In this document: positions 40,487 through 48,898 of the stretch, piece after piece
How positions within the stretch are numbered: the stretch's first letter is position 1
Layout: every line of letters starts with the position of its first letter
Source: CAZGKW01 sp964526295
GTDB taxonomy: Bacteria; Planctomycetota; Phycisphaerae; FEN-1346
Reading direction: 5' to 3'
DNA: 64,000 bases
NCBI GenBank assembly: GCA_964526295.1
Contig: CAZGKW010000013.1
Location: 1 to 64,000 of the forward strand
Notes under the pieces: model-generated
Seen by the model: the letters and a program-made list of their open reading frames with translations, nothing else
What the model was told of the DNA's origin: nothing
The model's database searches: none
Position numbers and translations under genes: made by a program

Positions 40487-43400
40487 CCCCCTTCGATTCG
40501 GTCGCCACTTTCCGCCGCAGACAGGACGAGCTCAAGGCCGCCCTCGACCCCGACCGCAAGGTTGTGACGCTTTGCGGCGGGACCGGCTGCGGCGCCCTCG
40601 GATCGGCCGACGTCTACGAAGCCTTTCGCCGGGAGCTGGACGAGCGGGGCCTGACCGAGACGATCGGCCTCAAGCGGACCGGCTGCCACGGCTTCTGCGA
40701 ACAGGGGCCGGTCCTCGTCATCCTGCCGGAGAAGGTCTTCTACCCCAACGTCCAGCCCGAGGACGTCCCCGAGATCGTCGAGAAGACCCTCCTGCAGGGG
40801 AAGCTGGTCAAACGCCTGCTCTACGTCGACCCGGCCACCGGCCGCAAGGTCTCCCGGGAGCACGACGTCCCGTTCTACGCCAAGCAGCAGCGGTCCGTGT
40901 TCCGGTTCAACGGCGTGCTCGACCCGGTCGACCTCGAGGACTACATCGCCCGCGACGGATACGCGGCGGTGGCCAAGGCGCTGGCCGAGATGACGCCGGA
41001 GCAGGTCGTCGAAGAGGTCCTGGCGTCGGGCCTCCGCGGCCGCGGCGGGGCGGGCTTTCCTACCGGCCGCAAGTGGCAGTTCGCTCGGGCCGCCCGAGGG
41101 GGGCCCAAGTACCTCATCTGCAACGCCGACGAGGGCGACCCCGGGGCCTTCATGGACCGGAGCCTCCTCGAAGGGGCGCCCCACGCCGTCCTGGAGGGCA
41201 TGGTCCTCGCGGCCTACGCCATCGGGGCGTCCCACGGCATCATCTACGTCCGGGCTGAGTATCCCCTGGCGGTCCAGCACACCCAGACCGCCCTGCGGCA
41301 GGCCCGCGAGGCCGGATTGCTCGGCCCTGATCTCCTCGGCACCGGCTTCGCCTTCGACGTCGAGATCCACCAGGGGGCCGGGGCGTTCGTCTGCGGCGAG
41401 GAGACCGCCCTGATCGCCTCCCTCGAAAGCGAGCGGGGCATGCCCCGGCCACGGCCGCCCTTCCCCGCCACGAGCGGCTACCGCGAATGCCCCACCATCA
41501 TCAACAACGTCGAGACCCTCTCCAACGTGCCCCTGATCGTCCTGAACGGCGGCGAGTCGTATGCGACCGTCGGCACGGACAAGTCGAAGGGCACGAAGAT
41601 CTTCGCCCTGGCCGGCAAGGTCACCAGCACCGGCCTCGTCGAAGTGCCGATGGGGACGACGCTTCGCGAGATCATCTTCGACATCGGCGGCGGGGTGCCG
41701 CGTGGGCGCAAGTTCAAGGCCGCCCAGATGGGCGGACCCTCCGGCGGGTGCGTCCCGGCCCAGTACCTGGACATGCCCATCGACTACGACTCCGTCCAGG
41801 AGGTCGGGGCCATCATGGGCTCGGGCGGCCTCATCGTCATGGACGAGGCCACCTGCATGGTCGACATCGCACGCTTCTTCACCGACTTCTGTGCCAAGGA
41901 ATCGTGCGGCAAGTGCGCCCCGTGCCGCATCGGCACCAAGCGGATGCTCGAGGTGCTGGAGAAGATCTGCCGCGGCGAGGGCGAGATGGAGGACCTCGAC
42001 CGCCTCGAAGACCTCGGCCGGACGATCCGCGACGCCTCCCTCTGCGGCCTGGGGCAGACCGCCGCCAACCCGGTCCTCTCGACGCTGCGGCACTTCCGCG
42101 ACGAATACGTGGCCCATATCAAGGAGAATCGCTGCCCGTCGCACGCGTGCGAGGCGCTCTCGCCCATCACGTGCCGGAGCGCGTGCCCGGCCCACGTGAA
42201 CATCCCGGAGTACGTCGCGCTGATCGCCGAGGGCCGCTTCGCCGACGCCCTCGACGTCATCCGGCGGCGGAACCCCTTGGCCTCGGTCTGCGGCCGGGCC
42301 TGTCACCACCCGTGCGAGCTGTTCTGCCGCCGCGGCGACGTCGACGAGCCGGTGGCCATCCGCCACCTGAAGCGGTTCGCCAGCGACCGGGTGAAGCAGG
42401 TCGGCGAGCCGCCCCAGTGGCAGGGCCCGAGGCGTGGCCGCGTGGCCGTCGTCGGCTCCGGCCCGGCCGGCCTGACGGCGGCCTACTTCCTCGCCCTCAT
42501 GGGTCGCGAGGTCAAGGTCTTCGAGTCCCTCGACACGGTCGGCGGGATGTTGGCTGTGGGTGTGCCGCAGTACCGCCTGCCTCGCGAGGCGCTGGAGCGC
42601 GACGTCGAGTATATCCGCCGGGCCGGCGTCGAGATCGTCACGGGCCACCGCGTGGAATCGATCAAGGGCCTCCGCGAGGAGGGCTTCGACGCCATCTTTG
42701 TGGCCGCCGGGGCCCACGAGAGCTACGCGCTGGACATTCCGGGCGAGGAGCTCGAGGGCGTTCACGATGCCATCGCGTTCCTCCGGCGGGCCGCACTCGG
42801 CGAACTGGACGCGATGTCCGGCCGCGTCGTCGTCATCGGCGGGGGAAATGCGGCCATCGACGCCGCCCGGACCGCCCTCAGGCTCGGCGCCGAGTCCGTG
42901 ACGATTCTCTACCGACGCACCCGCGACGAGATGCCCGCCATCCGCGACGAGATCGACGACGCCGTCATGGAAGGCGTCGACATCCACTTGCTGGTCTCGC
43001 CGCTGGCGATCGAGGGGGACGGCCGCGTCCGGGCGATCCGCTGTGCCGAGATGGAGCTGGGCGAGGCCGACGCCAGCGGCCGACGCCGACCCATCCCGAA
43101 GCCCGGCTGCGAGCGGGTCTTCGAGACCGACCACGTGATCGTGGCCGTCGGCCAGGCGCCGGAGCTCGACTTCGCCGCCATCGACGGCGGCCTGGTCGTC
43201 AAGCGTGGCAAGGCCGTGGCCGACCCCGTGACGCAGGAGTCGGCCGAGGGCGTCTTCGTGGGCGGCGACGCCGTCACCGGCCCGGCGACGATCATCGAAG
43301 CCATTGCCGCCGGCCAGCGGGCGGCCATGGCGATCGACCGGCTCCTCGGGGGCAAGGGCGAGCTGCCGCCGGACCACGGCTGGGCCGCGCCGGGCAAACC

Positions 43401-43560
43401 CGAGCCGGATGAATCCGAGGAGGCGTCCCGGCGTCGACCCATCCGCCAGCGCTCGGCGCGCAAGCGCCGGGGCAACTTCGAGGAAGTCGTCAAGGGCTAC
43501 TCGCTCCAGGCCGCCTGCTCCGAAGCGCGCCGGTGCCTGCGGTGTGACCTGGAGCAATGA
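40483..43560 (+). CDS. NuoF-like NADH subunit fused to an NfnB/GltD-like NAD(P)H oxidoreductase
   Basis: The 1025-residue fusion has four parts. Residues 1-130 are a thioredoxin-like [2Fe-2S] domain (Cys31, Cys36, Cys68, Cys72). Residues 130-545 are a NuoF core with FMN/NADH loop GRGGAGFPTGRKW (187-199) and [4Fe-4S] ligands Cys475, Cys478, Cys481, Cys521. Residues 550-640 are a GltD-type two-cluster domain (TCRSACPAH, CGRACHHPCELFC). Residues 652-1025 are a pyridine nucleotide-disulfide type domain with FAD motif GSGPAG (658-663) and NAD(P) motif GGGNAA (786-791). The two flavin sites recall electron-bifurcating NfnB and Sporomusa-type Nfn. It is coupled upstream to NuoE and downstream to formate dehydrogenase. 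Confidence 0.9.
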   Translation: MTPFDSVATFRRRQDELKAALDPDRKVVTLCGGTGCGALGSADVYEAFRRELDERGLTETIGLKRTGCHGFCEQGPVLVILPEKVFYPNVQPEDVPEIVEKTLLQGKLVKRLLYVDPATGRKVSREHDVPFYAKQQRSVFRFNGVLDPVDLEDYIARDGYAAVAKALAEMTPEQVVEEVLASGLRGRGGAGFPTGRKWQFARAARGGPKYLICNADEGDPGAFMDRSLLEGAPHAVLEGMVLAAYAIGASHGIIYVRAEYPLAVQHTQTALRQAREAGLLGPDLLGTGFAFDVEIHQGAGAFVCGEETALIASLESERGMPRPRPPFPATSGYRECPTIINNVETLSNVPLIVLNGGESYATVGTDKSKGTKIFALAGKVTSTGLVEVPMGTTLREIIFDIGGGVPRGRKFKAAQMGGPSGGCVPAQYLDMPIDYDSVQEVGAIMGSGGLIVMDEATCMVDIARFFTDFCAKESCGKCAPCRIGTKRMLEVLEKICRGEGEMEDLDRLEDLGRTIRDASLCGLGQTAANPVLSTLRHFRDEYVAHIKENRCPSHACEALSPITCRSACPAHVNIPEYVALIAEGRFADALDVIRRRNPLASVCGRACHHPCELFCRRGDVDEPVAIRHLKRFASDRVKQVGEPPQWQGPRRGRVAVVGSGPAGLTAAYFLALMGREVKVFESLDTVGGMLAVGVPQYRLPREALERDVEYIRRAGVEIVTGHRVESIKGLREEGFDAIFVAAGAHESYALDIPGEELEGVHDAIAFLRRAALGELDAMSGRVVVIGGGNAAIDAARTALRLGAESVTILYRRTRDEMPAIRDEIDDAVMEGVDIHLLVSPLAIEGDGRVRAIRCAEMELGEADASGRRRPIPKPGCERVFETDHVIVAVGQAPELDFAAIDGGLVVKRGKAVADPVTQESAEGVFVGGDAVTGPATIIEAIAAGQRAAMAIDRLLGGKGELPPDHGWAAPGKPEPDESEEASRRRPIRQRSARKRRGNFEEVVKGYSLQAACSEARRCLRCDLEQ

Positions 43561-43607
43561 GCTTGTCTACCGGCCGCCCCCACGCGGCCCGAGCAGAGGA
43601 CCACCGG

Positions 43608-46409
43608 ATGGCCGACGACATCAAGCTGACCATCGACGGCCGCGAGGTCACCGCCCCGGCGGGCACGACCGTCTTCCTGGCGGCCCGCCAGGCGGGCATC
43701 GACATCCCCCACCTGTGCTACGACCCGCGCCTGGGCCTGGAGCCGACCAGCTCGTGCCGCCTCTGCATCGTCGAGGCCGAAGGGGCCCGGGCCCCCGTCC
43801 CGTCGTGCTCCTACCCGGCGGCCGACGGCATGGTGGTGCGAACCGACACGCCCGAGCTGAGGAAGACGCGGCGGACGGTCGTCGAGCTGCTCCTCTCGGA
43901 CCACCCCCAGGACTGCCTGACGTGCGAGCTGAACGGCCGGTGCGACCTCCAGAAGTACGCCTACGAGCTGGGCGTCCGCGAGTCGCGATTCCAGGGCGAG
44001 CCGGTCTATCCGAAGCCGGTCCGGGACGGGCCGGCCATCGTCTACGACGCCTCCAAGTGCATCCTGTGTGCGAGATGCGTTCAGATCTGCCAGGAGGTCC
44101 AGGTCAGCGGGGCGATCGACCTCCTGGGCCGAGGCTTCGACACGACGGTCTCCCTGCCGCCCGACCTGCCGCGGGAGGAGTCGGTCTGCGCCGAGTGCGG
44201 CAACTGCATCGACGTCTGCCCGACGGGGGCGCTCTACTACGCCGGCCGCGAGGGCCAGGGACGCTCGTGGGAGTTCGACCAGGTCCCCACGATCTGCCCC
44301 TACTGCGGGTGCGGATGCACGCTCGTCCTGAACGTTCACGACAACCGCGTCGTCTCGGTGACGGGCGAGCCGGGCCTGGGCGTCTCGAAGGGCCTGCTGT
44401 GCGTCAAGGGCCGGTTCGGGGCCGACTTCATCGGCCACGAGGAACGGCTCACGCAGCCGCTCATCCGGAAGGACGGCGAGCTGGTGCCCGCGACGTGGGA
44501 CGAAGCGCTCGACCTGGTGGCCCGGAGGTTCAAGGAGGTCCGCGACCGCCACGGCCCGGATGCCCTGGCCGGCCTGTCCTCGGCCAAGACCACCAACGAA
44601 GAGAATTACCTGATGCAGAAGTTCATGCGGGCGGTCGTCGGCACGAACAACGTCGACCACTGCGCCCGCCTGTGCCACGCCTCGACCGTCGCCGGCCTGG
44701 CGCGGGCGTTCGGCTCGGGCGCCATGACCAACTCCATCCGAGACGTCGAGGTCACCGACGCCGTTTTCGTCATCGGCTCGAACACCACCGAATGCCACCC
44801 CATTATCGGGGCCGCCATCAAGCGGGCGGTCCTCCAACGCGGCGTGCCGCTTATCGTCGCCGACCCCCGGGCCATCGAGCTTACGGAGTTCGCCGCGGTC
44901 CACATGCAGCAGAAGGGCGGCACGGACGTGGCCCTCATCAACGGGATGATGCACGTCATCCTGGCCGAGGGCCTGGAGGACGCCGAGTTCATCGCCGAGC
45001 GGACCGAGGGCTTCGAGGAACTGCGCAAGGCCGTCGAGCCGTACACGCCCGAGCTGGCGGCGAAGATCACGGGTGTGTCGGCCGAGAAGATCCGCCAGGC
45101 CGCCCGCCTGTATGCCCGCGTCGGCGCCGCCTCGATCGTCTACTCCATGGGCATCACCCAGCACACGACCGGCACGGACAACGTCCTGTCGCTGGCGAAC
45201 CTGGCCATGCTGACCGGCAACGTGGGCAAGGCCGGGGCGGGCGTCAATCCGCTCCGGGGCCAGAACAACGTCCAGGGCGCCTGCGACCTCGGGGCCCTGC
45301 CGAACGTCTACCCCGGCTACCAGAAGGTCGACGACGAGGCCGCCCGGAAGAAGTTCGAGAAGGCATGGGACGCCGCGCTCAGCCCCACGCCGGGCCTCAC
45401 CGTAGTTGAGATCATGGGCGCCGCCGCCGCGGGCAAGGTCAAGGCCCTCTACGTCATGGGCGAGAACCCCATGCTCTCGGACCCCGACGTCAACCACGTC
45501 GAGGAGGCCCTGAAGGACCTCGACTTCCTCGTCGTTCAGGACATCTTCCTCTCGGAGACCGCCGAGCTGGCCGACGTCGTCCTGCCGGCGGCCCTGTTCG
45601 CCGAGAAGGAAGGCACGTTCACCAACACCGACCGCCACGTCCAGCGGTTCCGCAAGGCCGTCGACGCGCCCGGCGAGGCCCGGCCCGACTGGGAGATCCT
45701 CTCGGACCTCGCCCGCCGCATGGGCCACGAGATGAGCTACTCGGGCCCCTCGGCCATCCAGGACGAGATCGCCTCGCTGACGCCCATCTACGGCGGCATC
45801 ACCTACGACCGTCTCGAGACGGGCGGCATTCAGTGGCCCTGCCCCGACCGCGACCACCCCGGCACGCCGTTCCTCCACCAGGGCAAGTTCACCCGCGGGC
45901 TGGGCAAGTTCCACCCGGTCGAGTTCGTCCCGCCGAAGGAGCTGCCCGACGATGAGTACCCGTTCGTGCTCTCGACGGGCCGCATCCTCCAACACTTCCA
46001 CACCGGGACAATGTCGAGGCGCTCGGAGGTGCTCGACCGGCTCGTCTCGGTCGGGGCGATCGAGGTCCATCCCGACGACGCCGAGCGGCTCAGCATCGAA
46101 GACTCCCAGCCCGTCCGCGTGGCCTCGAGGCGAGGCGAGATCGAGATTTCCGCCCGCGTGACGCCGCGCGTCGCCCCGGGCACGTGCTTCCTGGCGTTTC
46201 ACTACCGCGAGGCCCCGGCCAACCGCCTGACCATCGCAGCCCTCGACCCCGTGGCGAAAATCCCCGAGCTGAAGGTCTGTGCGGTCAAGATCGAGCCGGC
46301 CCCGACCCGCGACCGGGAGGTCGCAGGGGCCCCCGGCCACCGGGAGTCCTCCGCCCCCGAACGGGCGAGCGGTGCGGCCGCGGACCATCAATCGCCGGCC
46401 GACTCGTGA
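43608..46409 (+). CDS. fdhA: Formate dehydrogenase catalytic subunit (Cys type) with NuoG-like N-terminus
   Basis: The 933-residue molybdenum (or tungsten) enzyme interconverts CO2 and formate. The N-terminus has a [2Fe-2S] cluster (Cys37, Cys50, Cys53, Cys67), a His99-Cys103-Cys106-Cys112 [4Fe-4S] site, and two ferredoxin clusters (Cys151-161 and Cys194-204). The catalytic part starts with CPYCGCGC (Cys230 onward, Cys265). The metal ligand is Cys356 in RLCHAS, so selenocysteine is not used. ATG at 43608 is preferred; the in-frame ATG at 43557 overlaps the previous stop and would add 17 residues. There is no Tat signal and no membrane subunit, hence a soluble NAD(P)-linked complex with NuoE and NuoF-NfnB. 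Confidence 0.94.
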   Translation: MADDIKLTIDGREVTAPAGTTVFLAARQAGIDIPHLCYDPRLGLEPTSSCRLCIVEAEGARAPVPSCSYPAADGMVVRTDTPELRKTRRTVVELLLSDHPQDCLTCELNGRCDLQKYAYELGVRESRFQGEPVYPKPVRDGPAIVYDASKCILCARCVQICQEVQVSGAIDLLGRGFDTTVSLPPDLPREESVCAECGNCIDVCPTGALYYAGREGQGRSWEFDQVPTICPYCGCGCTLVLNVHDNRVVSVTGEPGLGVSKGLLCVKGRFGADFIGHEERLTQPLIRKDGELVPATWDEALDLVARRFKEVRDRHGPDALAGLSSAKTTNEENYLMQKFMRAVVGTNNVDHCARLCHASTVAGLARAFGSGAMTNSIRDVEVTDAVFVIGSNTTECHPIIGAAIKRAVLQRGVPLIVADPRAIELTEFAAVHMQQKGGTDVALINGMMHVILAEGLEDAEFIAERTEGFEELRKAVEPYTPELAAKITGVSAEKIRQAARLYARVGAASIVYSMGITQHTTGTDNVLSLANLAMLTGNVGKAGAGVNPLRGQNNVQGACDLGALPNVYPGYQKVDDEAARKKFEKAWDAALSPTPGLTVVEIMGAAAAGKVKALYVMGENPMLSDPDVNHVEEALKDLDFLVVQDIFLSETAELADVVLPAALFAEKEGTFTNTDRHVQRFRKAVDAPGEARPDWEILSDLARRMGHEMSYSGPSAIQDEIASLTPIYGGITYDRLETGGIQWPCPDRDHPGTPFLHQGKFTRGLGKFHPVEFVPPKELPDDEYPFVLSTGRILQHFHTGTMSRRSEVLDRLVSVGAIEVHPDDAERLSIEDSQPVRVASRRGEIEISARVTPRVAPGTCFLAFHYREAPANRLTIAALDPVAKIPELKVCAVKIEPAPTRDREVAGAPGHRESSAPERASGAAADHQSPADS

Positions 46410-47233
46410 GCGACACGGAACATCCCGGCGCCGTCCGCCCCGTCCCTGTGTGGCGCGTCGGCCCGCCGGGCGCCGATGCCTCCGACTGCTCCGCCGGCGC
46501 GACCGACGACGTCATCGTCGAGCGGGTCGTGGCCCTCTCCCTGAACGGCCGGACGATCGTCCGGATGAGCTGCCTGCCGGAAGCGCTCGAGGACCTCGCC
46601 GTCGGGTTCCTCGCCTCGGAGGGGCTCATCGACGGCATCGACGCGATCCACGAGCTGAACGTCGCCGACGGCGCGACCCGCGTCGAGGTGCGGGCCGGCG
46701 TCGATCCGGACCGGCTGGTGCGATTCCTGGAGCGTCTGGCGGCAAGCTCCGGCTGCGGCGGAGGGGCGTCGAGCGAGCCGGCCGCCCTGCCCCGCGTCGC
46801 CGGCGACGCGCGGTTCCGCCCCGAAGACGTATCCGCCCGGATGAGCGACCTGGTCCGGGCGTCGGCGCTCTTTCGCACGACCGGCGGCGTCCACGCGGCC
46901 GCGATCGCCGACGCCGAGGAACTGGCCGCCGTTGCCGAGGACATCGGCCGACACAACGCCGCCGACAAGACCATCGGCCGCTGCCTGCGGGAGGGCATCG
47001 ACTTGGGCGGGACGATGCTGCTCTCGACCGGCCGCCTGAGCGCCGACATCCTGGCCAAGGCCGCCCGGGCCGGCGTGCCCGTCGTCGTCAGCCGGGGCGC
47101 CGTCATGTCGCGAGCCGTCGAGCTGGCCGAGGCGGCCGGCGTCGCGGCGGTCGGCTTCGCCCGCGCCGGGCGGATGAACGTCTACTCGGCCGCGTGGCGG
47201 CTGGGCCTCGCCGACGCGCCGAGCGGAGGCTGA
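46406..47233 (+). CDS. fdhD: FdhD, formate dehydrogenase sulfur-carrier accessory protein
   Basis: The 275-residue accessory protein passes sulfur from a cysteine desulfurase to the molybdenum cofactor of formate dehydrogenase. Motifs: DVIVERVVALSLNGR, PEALEDLAVGFLASEGLI, the Cys loop SGCGGGA (one Cys; the second Cys of the E. coli CxxC is absent), FRTTGGVHAAA, and DIGRHNAADKTIG. The start is GTG at 46406, overlapping the fdhA stop (GTGA). It is followed after five bases by moeA. The whole group 39941-48435 reads as one operon for formate dehydrogenase. Confidence 0.94.
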   Translation: MSDTEHPGAVRPVPVWRVGPPGADASDCSAGATDDVIVERVVALSLNGRTIVRMSCLPEALEDLAVGFLASEGLIDGIDAIHELNVADGATRVEVRAGVDPDRLVRFLERLAASSGCGGGASSEPAALPRVAGDARFRPEDVSARMSDLVRASALFRTTGGVHAAAIADAEELAAVAEDIGRHNAADKTIGRCLREGIDLGGTMLLSTGRLSADILAKAARAGVPVVVSRGAVMSRAVELAEAAGVAAVGFARAGRMNVYSAAWRLGLADAPSGG

Positions 47234-47238
47234 CCCCG

Positions 47239-48435
47239 ATGATCACGCCCGAGGAAGCCCTCCGGACCATCCTGGAGCACACCCCGCGGCTCGAGGCGGT
47301 CGAGGTGCCGCTCCTGGACGCCGTGGGAGCATGCCTCGCCGAGCCGGTCGCGAGCGACCTGGACCTGCCGCCGTTCGACAAGAGCGCGATGGACGGCTTC
47401 GCGGCCCGCGCTGACGACCTGGCGGAGACCCCCGTCGAGCTCGAGATCGTCGAGGAGGTCCCCGCCGGCGTCGCCCCGAGGCGGGCGGTCGCACAAGGCA
47501 CCTGTGCGAAGATCATGACCGGCGCGCCCGTGCCGGAGGGCGCCGACGTCGTCGTCCGCGTCGAGGACACCGAGCCCGCCGGGGTCGACCGCGTCCGCAT
47601 CCTCCGGGCCGACCCCAAGCGCCGGAACATCTGCTCCCGCGGCGAGGACGTCCGCCGGGGCGAGGCGGTCCTGGAGACCGGGACGGTCGTCGAGCCGGCC
47701 GAGGTCGGCGTGCTCGCGAGTGTCGGCCGGGACCGCGTCTGCATCGTCCGGCGGCCGCGCGTCGCCGTCCTGGCGACCGGCGACGAGCTGGTCGGCATCA
47801 CGGAGGTGCCCGGGCCGGGCGAGATTCGCGACTCGAACTCCTGGGGCCTGCTGGCCTGCTGCCGCCGGGCGGGCGTCCCGGCCGAGTGCCTGGGCGTCGC
47901 CCGCGACGACGAGGCGGACCTGGCCGAGAAGATCGGCCGGGGCCTCCAGCGCGACGTGCTCCTCGTCTCGGGCGGCGTCAGCATGGGCGAATGGGACCTC
48001 GTGCCGAAGGTCTTCGACTCGCTCGGCGTGACGACGCGGTTCCATGCGATCCGCCAGAAGCCCGGCAAGCCGACGGTGTTTTCGACCCGCCGGGAGCGGC
48101 TCGTCTTCGGCCTGCCGGGGAACCCCGTCTCGACGCTCGTGGGCTTTCGCCTTTACGTCTGGCCGGCGCTTCGGAAGATGATGGGGCACCCGGAGCCGGC
48201 CCCGCCGCCGCTCGTGGCAGCGCTGGCGGCCGAGTCGTCGATCCGTGGCGACCGGACGGCCTTCGCCCCGGCGGCGCTTCGGTGGGAAGCAGGCGGCTAC
48301 GTCGCCGAGGTGGTCCCGACGCACGGGTCGGCCGACCTGGTGGCCTTCAGCCGGGCCGACGCCCTGGCCGTCCTCGAGCCCGGCCGCCACGGGCCCGGCG
48401 CCCGCGTGACGGTCCATCCCCTCGACCTGTCCTGA
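47239..48435 (+). CDS. moeA: Molybdopterin molybdenumtransferase MoeA
   Basis: The 398-residue enzyme inserts molybdate into adenylated molybdopterin. Motifs: PPFDKSAMDGFA, AKIMTGAPVPEGADVVV, GDELV with PGEIRDSNS, VSGGVSMGEWDL, and GLPGNPVSTL near the end. It ends the formate dehydrogenase operon, six bases after fdhD. The other cofactor genes (moaA, moaC, mogA, mobAB) lie on the opposite strand at 50855-54516, so synthesis genes flank the molybdoenzyme. Confidence 0.95.
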   Translation: MITPEEALRTILEHTPRLEAVEVPLLDAVGACLAEPVASDLDLPPFDKSAMDGFAARADDLAETPVELEIVEEVPAGVAPRRAVAQGTCAKIMTGAPVPEGADVVVRVEDTEPAGVDRVRILRADPKRRNICSRGEDVRRGEAVLETGTVVEPAEVGVLASVGRDRVCIVRRPRVAVLATGDELVGITEVPGPGEIRDSNSWGLLACCRRAGVPAECLGVARDDEADLAEKIGRGLQRDVLLVSGGVSMGEWDLVPKVFDSLGVTTRFHAIRQKPGKPTVFSTRRERLVFGLPGNPVSTLVGFRLYVWPALRKMMGHPEPAPPPLVAALAAESSIRGDRTAFAPAALRWEAGGYVAEVVPTHGSADLVAFSRADALAVLEPGRHGPGARVTVHPLDLS

Positions 48436-48508
48436 CATCGCACCCCGGCCGTGAGCGGTCGCTTCCGCGACGCAGAGCGCGGCTCGTGGGATTTGACTAT
48501 CGCCCAAC

Positions 48509-48898
48509 ATGGGGCATATTTCGCCGTCGCAGCGTCGCTGGCGGGGGCTCGTGAAGCCGGACTTCGCAAGGGCGTGCTGCGCCCGCACGACGGCCCGAGG
48601 ACCTTCCCCCGGTGCGACACTCCGCGTCCGTTTACGCGCCGGTGGCGGCGAGAAGGCGAACGTCAGGCTGACAGTCCATTGCGGCTCCGGCCCCGACGAC
48701 GTGTACGACTTCCTGGTGGACGATTGGTTCGACGACGCGCCCGACGACGGGGCGGGCAGGACGCTCTCGGCGATGCCGCCGGGGGTGACGCTGTATCAGC
48801 TCGCCGACGGCCAGGACCAACGTACGGCGCCCCGCGGGCCCGCGTCTATTCCGACGGCAGCAGGTCGATGGGCTCGCCCGCCTCGAACGCCCGCATGA
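48509..48898 (+). CDS. Hypothetical acidic protein, doubtful start
   Basis: This 129-residue frame is not recognised. From about residue 50 on, codons end in G or C almost without exception and the peptide is acidic (VYDFLVDDWFDDAPDD), as in real genes here. The first 45 residues are basic and irregular, so the true start may be further in, or the gene may be a remnant. It overlaps the 3' end of nrfA on the other strand by 53 bases. A promoter-like TTGACT and CATATT pair near 48496-48518 overlaps the ATG. It fills most of the 410-base space between moeA and nrfA. Confidence 0.3.
   Translation: MGHISPSQRRWRGLVKPDFARACCARTTARGPSPGATLRVRLRAGGGEKANVRLTVHCGSGPDDVYDFLVDDWFDDAPDDGAGRTLSAMPPGVTLYQLADGQDQRTAPRGPASIPTAAGRWARPPRTPA

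Noticed and set aside
40399..43557. 1052-residue minus-strand frame opposite the NuoF-NfnB gene
   Set aside because: It mirrors a gene with complete cofactor motifs; the peptide is His/Asp/Gly/Val-rich, as antisense of GC-rich codons gives.
44660..44680. Selenocysteine in formate dehydrogenase
   Set aside because: The codon at the metal-ligand position is TGC (Cys356) and no in-frame TGA is present in the gene.
43497..46391. 964-residue minus-strand frame opposite formate dehydrogenase
   Set aside because: Antisense shadow of fdhA with no recognisable domain.
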